Shown here one piece after another: positions 47,401-59,422 of a DNA stretch of 64,000 bases. Both the position numbers and the translations under genes were made by a program. Source of the DNA: Vitis vinifera (lineage: Eukaryota; Streptophyta; Magnoliopsida; Vitales; Vitaceae). The notes beneath the pieces were generated by a model, which saw nothing but the letters and a program-made list of their open reading frames with translations, did no database searches and was not told the DNA's origin. How positions within the stretch are numbered: position 1 is the stretch's first letter; each line of letters begins with the position of its first letter. The stretch is from NCBI RefSeq assembly GCF_030704535.1, contig NC_081813.1, positions 5,045,001-5,109,000 of the forward strand, given 5' to 3'.

Positions 47401-50400
47401 AAATTCAGTGAGCCATATAAAACATGTAGTTAAATGACAAGAATTGAGTCATACAAAGGCATGCATGCATGCACCATGTATGAGTTTCATCACCTGTGGT
47501 TGCAGTTTTGGCATTGTCAGACTCTTCTGTTATAACAGCTTGAGGCTTCTCAAATGCTGCGCAATTTGCACAATGTTAGTACACTAATCTCATATTTTTA
47601 GGAGTTTCAATGCAGAGAAGGTACAGATACCCACGATTTAAGTAATTGAGGCAGAGAGTGTAAAAGAAGTTGAAAACAAATATGAATCCAAGCAGTGCCC
47701 CAGCTCCTATCCAGTACCAGTGTGCGTCTGTGAAGAACCCACGAGACTTCAATACTGTGATTCCAAGGGATTCTGTTGAATTGGTAACATTCTGAAAAAT
47801 GGAAATAAGTACAATCATCAGTTACTGACACACACAAATATTCACATGGAACATTCAAGAACTTACTTTGCTCCAACTCTTCCCAAGGAATTCATTTACC
47901 ACTATTGCATTCTGTGCATACATCAGAGGGGACGACCAGTAACCCCAAATCCACCATTTCTTGACATTATCTGCAGCATTGACCAAATAAAAAAGGAAAC
48001 AAAAATTCATTATTAGGGGTTATGCACAAGAAGGTTCCATGCTTCCTAAAAGGATATTTCCTCATCATACCATGTGACAGGATAAAACCACCCAATGCCA
48101 TGAGCATAAGTACAGCAAATGCCCCAAATGTGCTTGCAACAATCATGTTTCTACCGGCTGCTGCTATAAATCGAAATAATCCAGATGCCATCTGATTAAC
48201 AAGCAAGAGGAGAAGATACTGTCTAAACAACCTGCAATAAGGAGATTTGTTTATTCAGCATTAATCATTTTGGAACAGAGAAAACATGTAAAAGAAATCT
48301 GGATAAGTTTCTGCAACTTCATAACTTTTTAACTTTTACCTTTCCACATTTGGATCAAATCCAATGACATAGTAAGTGATGAACACCCAAACAGCAACTT
48401 CAACAAATGTGATGGGGATCTTGAGCACCCATGTGGGAAGAGCATATGCCCATGCAGGATAGAAGAGAAAGTCTCTTTGCTTGTAAAAGACAGGAAGTTT
48501 TGCAATTGTCATGGCAAGTTCTGCCATTCCATTAAACATGATCATGACAACAGTGAAGAACAAGGCACCCGTGTAAATGCTTCCATCTTCTGTTGAATTT
48601 TTGTTCATCTCAGTTCTTAGGAAGAGTGTCATTGCAATCACTGCCACTACTGCAAGCTAAAAATAGAAATAAAAATAATAAATTACGATCAGATATACAA
48701 AATTAAAAGCCATAGTTATAATTAGCAATAATAATAATAATACTCACTTGGGTGAGTTTGAAAATATAAACAAATGAGTTCCTCTTCATCAGTAAGTACT
48801 CTCTTGACATGTTGGCATCCAACAGTTCCTTCTTTCTAACACCATACTTTTTGGTTGTCAAAGCAGCTGGGTGGCTTTTGGCCCTGTCAAATGGTGATGC
48901 AAGCTCATCTGCTACTTTCCGTCCAATGTGAAAGGACTGGAATGCCTCAGCAAATTCCTTGACTGTGACAAAGCTGTAAGGCACATCTTTACGTGCCCAA
49001 TACTGGGCCTGATCTTTTCTAGATGTTACCTGCAATGAATTTTAAAGTTCATGTTCTAGCTCTATTTTTTTCTCAAAAAAAGAAAAAAAAGAAAAGAAAA
49101 AGACAGAAGATAACAAAGCTAGATTTGCACGCACTTCTTGCAGGAAGTCTGCCTCACCCTTCCTTTCAGGACATTTGAAGCCTATGGATTCAAAAAATTC
49201 AAGCACATCTTCACGAGGACCTTGATAAACAATCTGACTATCAGAAAGGAGAATGATGTCATCAAAAAGATTGTAAGTCTCAGGTGCTGGCTGGAGGAGA
49301 GAGATGACAGCAGTCCCATTGAGAATGTGGATGGTTTGCTTGAGAGAATTGATGATTTGAAAAGTTGTTGAGCTGTCCAAGCCAGTAGAGATCTCATCCA
49401 TAAACAGTGCCTTTGATGGTCCGACCAGCATCTCACCTATCATTCATACATTTCACATAATTGAATTAAATTAAATTAATGAACAAAAAATCTAATTTGA
49501 TTTGTTTTTTCATTTAGTTAGAAACCAAATTATCCCACCTGTTGTGACACGCTTCCTTTGTCCTCCAGAGATACCCCTTATCATCTCATCTCCTACCATG
49601 GTATCTGCACAGATGTCTAGTCCCAAAATCTGTAGATTTAAATGTAAAAAAAAAAACAAACAAATTATGAATTAGAATTGGGTTTTCTCAGAAATCTATA
49701 TGCCATCATTGAAAGTTTTATGGTTCTAATACCTTCAATGTATAATCAGTGACTACATTTTCCTTCTGACCTTCTGTTGCTGCTGCCTGAAATATTGGAA
49801 TCCAATGATGAAAATGTCAACCACCATGCAAGCAACTTCTGTACATTAAGAAATTTCATAGATAAAAGATTCTAACATAGCATAAAATTCACAAATTAGA
49901 TTGACTCAAGCCATTCATTTGAGTACAAAAAGAAAGAAACAAACTCCAGAACAAACAGAACTCCGACATTAATACAAAGCCATTTTGCCCATCTATGTCA
50001 GAATTCAAAATTTAATTTCTGGAAAGAGCAGTATCCATGTTCACTAAAAGCAAATAGCTCAATTTCTGCAGAGCTGATTAAAATTTCACTAAAAGTAGAT
50101 TCTGTCTCACCTTCATGAAGACATCAAGATCAGGATCAGGCTTAATATTTGCTGCTTTCTCTCTTCTTGACAGCTCTGCTAACATGTCTGCACATGGCAA
50201 AAATAAGAGTCAATCTTCTAGGCTACGGAAATGTCATAAAATTGCATTCACAACCTGCAAAAAGCGGAGAAAATAAAAGCAAGGGCAATGGTTTAGACTA
50301 ACCATATCGATCTCCAACACCCTGGCATCTTGCAGAGAATGCCAAGGTTTCCCTTACAGTCATTTCTCCTATATGGGTATCATGTTGGCTGATATAGGCT

Positions 50401-51600
50401 GCAGTTCTCTGGGGTACAAACTCATTCATGCCATGGCCGTTGTATGTCACCCTTCCCATAACCTAAAGAAGGAATTTCAGTTTTGAAATTGGATATGAGA
50501 TTAAAGAAATAAAAAATCAAACATTCCATAAAGAATGGAGGAGTAATAATCATTTTCTTTCAACCTTTAGATTGGGATCAAGCTTGCCAGCCAATGCCAA
50601 TAAGAGGGTGGTCTTTCCAGAACTTGGAGGACCTAAAAGCAAAGTCAATCTGCAGAAGAAAAATATGCACAAAAATCTTGAGTATGGATCTTCGGGACAT
50701 TCTAACTTTGAAGAACGAAAAAATCATTTGAGTTATCAATCCTTTTTTTACTAGAAACAAATTCATTCTCACCTGCGTGGTTTGATGATCCCACTAACAT
50801 CATTGAGAATAGTGAATTTCCTCTTTTTACTTGGAAGAATACGCACAGCGTTCAGGATACCCTTTGGAAAAGAAGGGAAAATTAGATCTAAAAACAAACT
50901 TACTTAAAAGAATACTGAGTACATAGATAATGATCAGCATTTGCATGTAGTTACCTCAAGTTTATTAAAAATGAAATTATGAAATGAAGGCAAAGCTCTG
51001 CTTCCTACAAAAGCTTCTGCATCGATGGTAAGATGCTCAAATCTAACTTCAATTTCGGGAACATCAATTCCAACTCTGAAAAAATGGAAGAGTCGTGAAA
51101 ACCCATTATCAAAAATTCAAAGGAAGATGTTGTTTGGCTGTGGAGAAAATGTGGGAAACACTCATGAGGCATATTTCAGGTCAAGTTTTTTTTTTTTTTT
51201 CCTCTTTATGTCCTTCTGTTTTCAATGTTCAAAAACAAATGGCAAGGAATGCAAGAAAGGAGGAGAAATCTCACCTATCGATACGATTCTTGAGCTTCAA
51301 CAAGAACTTCTCATTGTCCTCTTCGGCAACTTTTACCAACCGCTCCACTAAATTCTTCTTTTCCTGAAACCCAAGGTTATGGATATCAATTTCACTGGCC
51401 TCACCCTCGGATCCCATCAGCAAACCTCTCCTCAACCGATTGTAGGTGGGAAGTTTCTCGAGTGCGGCCCATTTCAAAGCTTCCTCATCATCCTCATCCC
51501 TCGAAGATCGGGAGAAAACATCCGCACCGGAGCTCCTCCATATCGAAGAACCGTTCCTCCTTAAACTACCACTGGCTCTATAAGTGTCAGCAGTGGCCAT
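44442..51600 (-). CDS. PDR1-like: Full-size ABCG (PDR-type) transporter, copy 2 (24 exons, 1424 aa)
   Basis: Exons: 51600-51275, 51075-50955, 50861-50773, 50649-50565, 50462-50303, 50187-50111, 49786-49733, 49629-49539, 49436-49135, 49029-48748, 48656-48340, 48231-48071, 47970-47867, 47791-47635, 47556-47494, 47385-47258, 47146-46814, 46447-46157, 46071-45988, 45885-45752, 45623-45396, 45309-45138, 45053-44799, 44702-44442. Every exon has the same length as in copy 1 and all donors are GT. Both Walker A motifs, both signatures and both Walker B motifs are intact. The second-half signature exon (97 codons) encodes exactly the same residues as copy 1. Differences cluster in the N-terminus (for example DTYRASGSL against DIYRASGSF) and in the linker after the first membrane domain. 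The same plasma-membrane export role is expected; whether the substrates differ cannot be read. Confidence 0.93.
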
Positions 51601-51814
51601 TGCAACCTGAAACGAAGAACCCTCCTGCAAGACCAATCAAAACCCACAAAAACCCAGAAATTTTTCCTCAAAAGTCTGAGAAAGAAGCTCAGAGTTTTGA
51701 ACCCTGGAGCCCAAAGAAGCTAAAAATCAGATACGAGTCCCCTTCCCCCCTTTTCTCTGCATAAAAGTCTCTACCCTTTGAATTGGTAAGACTTGATGCC
51801 TTCAGAATGGAGGG

Positions 51815-51823
51815 TTTATATAG
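51815..51823 (-). promoter_or_regulatory. TATA box of PDR copy 2
   Basis: CTATATAAA on the minus strand, about 215 bp before the ATG and in the same context as in copy 1. The leader of copy 2 has extra sequence around 51690-51720 that copy 1 lacks. Confidence 0.6.
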
Positions 51824-52035
51824 GTGATGGGTTGAACAGGCCCTCAAGTTTTCGAACTTCTTGGTTTCCTATGACTTTTCCTTAAAAAAAATTAGCGTGG
51901 AAATTGAATATATAAGCTGCTGGGTAACGATTCCAACGACTTTGACCCGTCAAATTCTTAAATCAAACACTTCTAGAGTTTCCCAACGGGAGCGCGATTT
52001 GTTTAAAGCTTCCAACCCGCCAAATGAACTAACTT

Positions 52036-52572
52036 TTTAAAACACTCATCTTCTTATCTCTTTCAGGAAAATAAATAAATAAATAAAATTGTGGTCATAT
52101 CAACAATAAAAAATAAATTTAAAATTTTTTAAATTTAAAATATAATTAAAATTAAAAATATAAAAAATAAAATATTGACCCTGATTACATTTTCAGCGCT
52201 TTTTCATTATCTATCTTTTGTTTATTTGTTTATTATCATTATTATATACTAAAATTCCCGCAAAACAAAATTGAATATAAATAAACATAAATAATAATAA
52301 TAATTGTTATTATTATTGTATACAATAGTAATAATAACAATAATGATAAATGAAAAAAAAATAAACAAAAGATAGGTATTGAGAAAGAGTTGAAAATGCG
52401 TTAAGAGCTAACATATCATTTTTATAATTTTAGGATTAAAGTTTTTTTTTAACTTTTTATTGCATTTATTTTTTAAAACTTTCATTTTATTGTTTAGGCC
52501 AACCAACAAAATTTTTTTCAATTTTTTATTTTTAATTTTTAAAAAAAGAGATAAGAAGATGAGATGTTAAAA
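52036..52572. mobile_element. Fold-back (MITE-like) element, about 535 bp
   Basis: CTCATCTTCTTATCTCTTT at 52045-52063 is exactly complementary to 52545-52563, and the pairing continues outward a few bases. Further inside, 52195-52260 (with 'ctatcttttgtttatt') pairs with 52345-52410, around an (AAT)n-rich centre near 52300. Nearly the whole element is therefore one imperfect inverted repeat. Non-coding. Confidence 0.65.
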
Positions 52573-52872
52573 TCAAGAATGTTTGATTTATATAATGCAA
52601 AATATAAAATTATTATGGGAGGATTTTTCCACAATGACTTGCATTCAATATTATATAATTAATAAATTAATAAATATATTTACTAGTAAGATGATTTTAA
52701 CAAATTTATAAATATATTTATTAGCAAGATAATTTTATTTATTATTATCAAATTTTTAGGAGAGATCATTAAGAGGATCTAGTTTTGCATGATTTTAATA
52801 TTTGATCCCTAGTTTTATTACTAAATATGAGATTATGGTTCTAGGTAAAAAAAAATTGCTAATGTTAGAAAT

Positions 52873-52905
<33 letters not shown>
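52573..52905. other. AT-rich spacer with an AT microsatellite
   Basis: Non-coding; (AT)n at about 52878-52905, immediately before the next MITE. Confidence 0.5.
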
Positions 52906-52907
<2 letters not shown>

Positions 52908-53229
52908 TTATGTTTGGTTCCTAGAAAATACTAAAGAAAGAAAAAAAATGGAAAGAAAAATAATTTTTTCATGTTTGGTTGTCCTATGAAAAATATAAAA
53001 AAAAATCAAATATAATTAAAACTAATTAAAAAATTATGTATTTTTAAATTATTTAATCTTTATATTAATAATTTAAAATAAATAAAATGAGTTTGAAGTA
53101 ACAAAAAAATAATTTATCAACTTTTAATATATTTTTTATTTTTCTTCACTTTTTATTTCCTTCTACTTTTCCTTTGTATTTTCTTTTCCTTACATTTTCC
53201 CTCAAATTTTCTAGGAACCAAACATAACC
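52906..53229. mobile_element. MITE, 324 bp, with 24-bp terminal inverted repeats
   Basis: Left end GGTTATGTTTGGTTCCTAG and onward (24 bp, 52906-52929) is exactly complementary to 53206-53229. The core is AT-rich and non-coding. 'ata' flanks both sides; because the left flank is an AT run, the target duplication length cannot be decided. Confidence 0.8.
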
Positions 53230-53954
53230 ATAGTATTTCAACTCGGGGACCCCAACAACCATAAACAAACCCTAATTAGTCAACTAACCGATTTGATCAA
53301 TTTATTAGTCACTATGCATTTAATGCATTGATAGATGATCACTTAGACTTAGATCCTTAATCAGTTGAGCAATGAATTTGACGGATACTCAACTAGTCAA
53401 AGCTTAAACTACTAGAAAAGAGAAAAATAACAAATGTCTCTTAATTTATCAAGTCTAACCTATTTAGTCGGTTCCTCAACTCCTCAATCGTAAATGGCAT
53501 GGTTTAAGGTCTGAAACCTCCAATAACTTACATAAACCTTCTTAAAACTTTTCAGGATAAATTTAAAAGTAATTTAGCTCAAGGTTTTAATTGAAAATAA
53601 GAAATCGCCCAATTCTTTGAGACATATGCATATATATATATAAATTATCTTAATTTTACACAACATTTTAGGTTGATTTAAGTCTTCAAGGATCCTAAGT
53701 CTTCCATGATTGCTTGAGCTTTCTTTAGATTTTCAATAGTAAACTTAAAAAACTTAATTTGATTTAAACTATTAGTAATTTTAACTTTATTTTGTAATTA
53801 TAAAAAACCTATTAGGAGAATCGTTGGGCTAATAGTCTTGATGTTTGATCTTTAAGATTATTCAATTCTAAAAAGAAATGGGAGGGTCAAGGATTTTTGT
53901 TGGTTGAAGGAGAGTGAGAGGGGCTAGCCATGTCAAATAGCACACTTTTGATGC
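53230..53954. other. Non-coding interval
   Basis: No frame or repeat that I recognise; a (TA)n of about 14 bp at 53628-53642. Confidence 0.35.
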
Positions 53955-54597
53955 CTTTTAATAAGAGTTATTTGGTTAAATGGGTCAAAATAACCCCACT
54001 ATTTATAAATATAACCCATCTATCAAAAAGTTAAATAAAAAAAAAAACTGTTGATTAAGACAAAAATGCCCTTCCTTTTATTTCCCTCCAACACTTACAA
54101 CTTCTCATTTTCTACTTCATTTAACTTTCTATAGAACGACTTCTCATCTTTTCCTTCAGAAACCGTAAAAAATTTCTCATCATTTTCTTCTACTTCATTC
54201 TCTTCTTTTGGTGTACAAAAAGGAAAACTTATCTTCTATTCTGCTTCATTTACATAACAACTCCTCATCTTTTATTTTCTTCTTCTATTTCATTCTCTCC
54301 ATTTGGTGCATAGAACAGAAAGCTCATATTTTCTTTAGAAGCCCTAGAAAATTTCTCGTCTATCATATCATCTTTTGTTTCATTCTCAATCCTTAGAAAA
54401 ATTATCTCATCTCATTTTATCATTTCATCTATCCTCTTATCCTCTCATTTTTTTGTCCAGTTATCTCATATTGTATCTTCAAGCACAATAAAAAAAAAAT
54501 AGGTTCATTGAAGAGTGATAAAAGAAAAAGGTTAAAAATGGTGATAAAAAAATCAAAAATCCCAATTGCGAAGAGAAAAAGCAAAAAATTGTGACTA

Positions 54598-54889
54598 TGA
54601 ACTTAACTGTGGTTAAGTTCTTTATTAATGCAACTCAACTATTGTTAAGTTCAAGTGAAAATTCCAACTGTGAACTTAACTGTGATTGAGTTATTCGTTA
54701 ATACAACTCAACCACTATTAAGCTCAAGTGAAAATTCTAACTATGAACTTAACTGTGGTTAAGTTATTTGTTAATGCAACTCAACCACTATTAAATTTAA
54801 ATGAAAATTCTGACTATGAACTTAACTCTGGTTAAGTTATTTGTTAATGCAACTTAATAATAGTTAAGTTTATATTAATGCAATGACTG
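54598..54889. repeat. 73-bp tandem repeat, four units
   Basis: Units begin TGAACTTAAC at 54598, 54671, 54744 and 54817, an exact 73-bp period. Each holds the palindrome AACTTAAC-TGTG-GTTAAGTT (with small changes) and a second 'actcaac..ttaag' part. It lies inside the Mutator-like element, between the left TIR and the transposase remnant. Subterminal palindromic repeats could be transposase-binding sites or simple slippage products. Confidence 0.8.
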
Positions 54890-55106
54890 TCAACTTAACC
54901 ATAATTAAACTTAACTAATTAATTTATATGATAAAACTAAAACATTAATTTAAAATTTCAATCTATGATTCAAAAAAATTGCTTTAAGCATATACAAAAA
55001 AATAGGCTCACAAATCCCTTCATGACCCTATACAAAAAATTAAATAAATAAAAATGTAGATACATAGTTAAATCATCCTCAAAAAAAAAATTCTATGGTA
55101 GCAATA

Positions 55107-55490
55107 TTAAAGTGACTTATGAACTGGTTGTAAGGAAAATTCTTGGATGTTGATATTCCTCTCAACAATATTGACACAACTATATTCATCTCTAGGATGT
55201 AATGAGATTGGTCGTTTGCATGTTTTTTTATCATGCCCATAATCACCAAATCTACCACAACATCGTGTGTGTTTAACCTCTCCACTTGAACAAATTCTCT
55301 CCTTTCTTGGTCTTCCTACTAGTCGTTGACTTTTTAGTGGTAGCACAACTCTACAATGAATGTCTTCCGGAATACAATACATAACTCAATTGGATCTAGT
55401 TGAAGAATGCGATACACAACTCTCATTAATTCATGATATGATATATTCTTCTTCACCGTAAAGTCTTTACCTTCACTTCCTTTAAAGTGG
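55107..55490 (-). pseudogene. MULE transposase remnant: N-terminal domain joined to C-terminal tail
   Basis: On the minus strand 55490-55369 reads like the N-terminal domain of plant MULE transposases: a Phe-x-Val block, then Tyr-His-Glu-Leu-Met-Arg-Val-Val-Tyr and Leu-Asp-Pro. In another frame, 55382-55107 reads like the C-terminal tail: Val-Gly-Arg-Pro-Arg-Lys-Glu-Arg, then a Cys-Cys...Gly-His...Cys knuckle with irregular spacing. The roughly 500-residue DDE core and SWIM domain between them are missing, which marks an internally deleted element. Confidence 0.65.
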
Positions 55491-56422
55491 TATATGTTCT
55501 CATCTTATACCTAATTCCCTTTATACAAAAGCATTATTCCTACATCATCAATGACTGTAGAAATAAATATTTCAAATTATCATATTAAGAATGAAATAGT
55601 ACAATATATGATATACTTTTATTGAGTTTCAACTATAGACTATGTAATGAATCTTGAAACATATATTTATATTTTTATTAAATAACCCACTACATAATAA
55701 TATGTCAACAATTCAATCTCAGTTTTCAGTAAAGTTATATAAAAATAAATTTTTGCTTTGAATAGCAACACATAAACTCAACTTATGTTAAGTTAAACCT
55801 AACAAATAGTAAAATTTGTTGTTCAATGCATCAATGCAACACTTCCCATAAATCAAATATCCAAAGGAACAATATATAACTACAATGGGTATTAATCATG
55901 AGCAATACTAAAACCATAATAAATTTTCATGCATGTGATTTATTGCTTACCATCATTTGACCTTGTCATATGGATAAATCTTTTCAACTTCTTTTGAATG
56001 AACTTTTCACTTTTTCATAATTAATAATGGAGTCTCTATTTTTTACCTACAATGGTGAAGTGATATTTTGAATTTTTAGAAAATAGAAAGAAATAAAATG
56101 ATAATCTAAAAAAGAAATTGTTGGGTGCTTACATTTTTTTTTTTTCATTTTATCGTGATCAAGAATGAAGAATAAATGAAACAATGGTAAGGACTTAGGC
56201 TTGTTCTCTACAGGAAAACAAAAAGAAGCAACCAATGATTGAATAAAAAAATAAAAACCTAATCTACTATAAAAATAAAATGAATTGAAAGTTATATTGG
56301 AGGGAAAATGAGGGGTATTTTTGTCTCAATCAAGTCAACTTTTTTGCCTTTTTAGGGGTGGGTTATATTTGTAAATATGAGTGTTATTTTGACTCATATA
56401 ACCAAATAACCCTTTTAATAAG

Positions 56423-57740
56423 GGTGACCATGGTTTGATAACCCTTACTCCTTTCCTTTTGATTTATTTTCATTTCATGGCCACTTATTAAGATGAGTGT
56501 TCTTCAATAGATTACCGTATGTTCTTCAAAATACATCATTTCAGCCTGTCTAAGCTTTGAAGATTTTGTAACTCCAACTTTGAATCTCTTAGAAGCATTA
56601 AAGATTCTTATGCATCCCCAAATGAAGATAGTAGCGGCAAGGAAAGTTTCCTAGTCTAAAATGAAATCTAAAGAAGGGACTTTTCCCTTCATCTTTGAGG
56701 TTTGGACATGACAAAGGCAACATTTTGCACCAACTTCCTCCTAAAAGAGGTCTGTCCCAGCAAGTTCCTTTTCTTAAGGTCCTATTGCCTTTTCCTTCAG
56801 AATGTGTTCAACTACCACCTCCAATGAGGGTTTTTCCTTGTCCTCCCCATGTCAAGATAGATGGAGGGCTTCACTAGATGCCCCCCCCTCCCCTTCCCCC
56901 CAAATTAGGAAGGTTGTTGCAAGGTTCTCTTAAACGCATCCTTAAAAAAGTTATGCACAATTCTTCTACCAAAGCCAAGAGTCTGTTTGCTTGTGAGTTC
57001 ACAACTAAAATAGTAATTACATTCTTTTCAAGTCATTCAGTTTCCTTACTTTGGATGGTTGTATGCTTAATGCTTTCATCGTTCATTTGTAGGCTTGCAT
57101 GATTGTATTTGGGGTCGCAAACCAAGCTGGTCTATTTCAAGAGATGCCATTCTACCATAAGAATGAGATTAAGCACCTTCGTCTTTTGATGAATAAGGTG
57201 TCCCTTGCACGAGTTCAAGGGTGAAGTCCATATTCTTGTGTATGAGAGAATTGTCCAAGATATTTCAACTTTTGGGTGGAGAAAATAGTAAAAGAAAGAG
57301 GTGGTAGCTGTCTAAACTAACCTTAATTTCTGCCTTCCAAGCAGAGAATGAATCCCTCCATTGCAAGGTTTCTCAACTTGATAAAGAACAAAAAAGTTTG
57401 GAAGTAGGACAGATTTGGATTGAGATTAGACATAAAGATTCAAAACAAGAAAAGTTTGAACAAGAATCCAGGATTAGAAAGGCCCTAATAGGAGGCCAAA
57501 GAAAATGAAAAGATAAAATGTATATATAGAAGTTGACTACAATTTTTAGAATGACTTAGAAAAGGCTTTCAATAATAGCATAGCAAGGTAACATCCTAAA
57601 AGGCTACATCCTTTCAAACCAGATGAAAATCGACTACATCTTTTCAAACCAAATGAAGATCGAGTCTATTTAAGAGTGATTATGATTAAAATGTCATTAT
57701 TCATAGCATTTTTATTACTAGCTTCCATTAGAAACACTTT
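56423..57740. other. Unassigned interval
   Basis: Two adjacent plus-strand frames (56695-56877, 56878-57102) include a C-rich stretch at 56881-56900 and proline-rich text without a domain I know. 57590-57660 has a short local duplication ('ctacatc(c/t)tttcaaacca(g/a)atgaa'). Probably transposon debris; nothing firm. Confidence 0.3.
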
Positions 57741-57840
57741 TAAATCTTGGACATGAGGCTACTAATATTCTAATCGGTAATCAAGGATGAAAGAATTTCA
57801 TAAACTTTTATTATTGTCTCGAATTTCAAATACAAGAAAA
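57740..57840 (-). pseudogene. 3' flank remnant of the third PDR copy
   Basis: 'ggtaatcaaggatgaaagaat' through 'tttattattgtctcgaatttcaaat' matches the 3' flanks of copy 1 (28076-28135) and copy 2 (44250-44310) in order. It shows that the third PDR gene once ended near here, 4.5 kb from its surviving exons. Confidence 0.6.
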
Positions 57841-57859
57841 TAAAGATTGTTTTATTTAA

Positions 57860-58190
57860 TATAATAAGGTGGGGGTTTTTTTCTTTTTTCTTTTTTTACT
57901 TAATTTTAAATAGAACATAAAACTAAATAGTGCTTAGTAGTATTAAGTTTTAGATTGTTTATTTTTATAATATTTTATTTCTATTAAGTGTTAAAAAATA
58001 TAGAAAAAAATCAGCATATTACTTTTTCCATTTAAAAAAAAAACTAAATATTTTAGTTTTTTTATTCAACAAAAAAATTATAATAAGTCATGAAAATGTA
58101 AAATATATATATAACCTAAAGTCTGAAAACAAATTGCTTTTAGCAAAAAGTTAAAAAAGTAAACACCCTCAAAATGTTTTTATGAACTTG
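57860..58190. mobile_element. MITE-like AT-rich insertion
   Basis: Ends 'aaggtgggggtttttttc' and 'ttaaaaaagtaaacaccctc' are roughly complementary and resemble the MITE at 23706-24041. The core is non-coding. It lies just inside the PDR copy-3 remnant. Confidence 0.35.
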
Positions 58191-59010
58191 CCCATTCTAA
58201 AGATATGAGTTCCAAAACATAAAATACATAGAAGAGTCGTTTCTTTTTAGGGAAAATCATCTAACCATACACCAACTACAAAAAAATATGAGATTTTGGA
58301 ACTTTACTTTTTTCTTTTTAATTTTAGTGTAAAATGGGAAAAAATATTGTTTATTCATGCATTCCAATAGTGTTTTCAAATTTGTTCCACAATTACTCTC
58401 AAAAGTAAAGGACAAAGTACATACCAATTTAATACCACTTGTTAACAAGTACATGAGTCATTTATTTTTATTATTTTTCTCACATCAAGATATCTCCCTT
58501 ACTACTTGTCACGTTTTCACTTTTTTCTTTTTTTTTCTTTTTTCTTTTTTTTTCCTCTCTTGCCACCATAATCCATTGTCACCTATTATAGTTTTTATTA
58601 TTATTTTTCTTTTTTTCCTTTATATTCTTTTTAATATGCTCGCGCATTTTCTCATAAAACTTCTTTAATTTTAATTTATTTTTACTCTCTAATTTGTCTA
58701 TATTTATTGATTTTAATTATTTTTTTGACATATTAAACTTAAAATGATAACATATAATAAATAATTAATATAACAAATTAAATAAAAACAAAATCTATAA
58801 TGGACAAAAATGAAAATATCATCCCACAAATAATAATGATTTTAAATATTAATTATAATAATACATTTTATAAATTAAGGTTTAAATTTAAAATTTACAT
58901 TTTATTATTTAGAAGTTTATGATATAAGATTTTTTATATTAATACTAAACAAAAGATTTATTTATTTTGTAAATTCTATCACATGTAAAAGTAAAAATAT
59001 CATTGTAATG
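58190..59010. other. AT-rich spacer
   Basis: Pyrimidine runs at about 58518-58560 and 58606-58632 give a phenylalanine-rich frame that I do not believe is coding. No PDR exon sequence is visible. Confidence 0.4.
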
Positions 59011-59422
59011 TGTTGGGCTTTGTGGAGCCTAGTTTTGTTTGATCCGATTTGACGACCCAACCCGAATAATATTGCATGGCTTTTTTAATGGGAGATTTAT
59101 TGAGGCCTGTTGGGCCCGTTTAGCCCATTGTGGAACCACCTTTTGTAATTAGGGTTTTTTAGTATGGTAGGGTTGCCGTGCTATATATATAGAGAGAATA
59201 TTGTAGCCGCCAGGTTGTACTCTGTATTCTTTCCTGATAATAGTGATATCCCTGCAACTTCGTGGACGTAGGCAAATTGCCGAACCACGTAAATACTGTT
59301 TGTGTGTGATTGTTTTTCTTTGGCGTGTGTTTTCTCTAATTTTTTGTTTCTCACAGGTTGGGAATTTTGTTTAATTCCCTACAATTGGTATCAGAGCCTA
59401 GGGTTAGGTTTGAGTGGGAGCA

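Larger units (their letters stand above)
53955..56422 (-). mobile_element. Complete Mutator-like element with long TIRs and 11-bp target duplication
   Basis: Element 53966-56411 (2446 bp). Terminal inverted repeats of about 120-140 bp: left AGTTATTTGGTTAAATG, right (complement) GGTTATTTGGTTATATG, alignable inward through 'caaaataac', 'aaatataaccca', 'gacaaaaatgccc' and 'ttccctccaa'. It is flanked by perfect 11-bp direct repeats CTTTTAATAAG (53955-53965 and 56412-56422). Long TIRs with a 9-11-bp duplication are the mark of Mutator-like elements. Inside are a transposase remnant (55107-55490) and a 73-bp tandem repeat. The catalytic core of the transposase is absent, so the element is non-autonomous. 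Confidence 0.88.

Noticed and set aside
54598-54889. Regular repeats considered as a CRISPR array
   Set aside because: The units are contiguous 73-bp tandem copies without unique spacers, inside a plant transposon.
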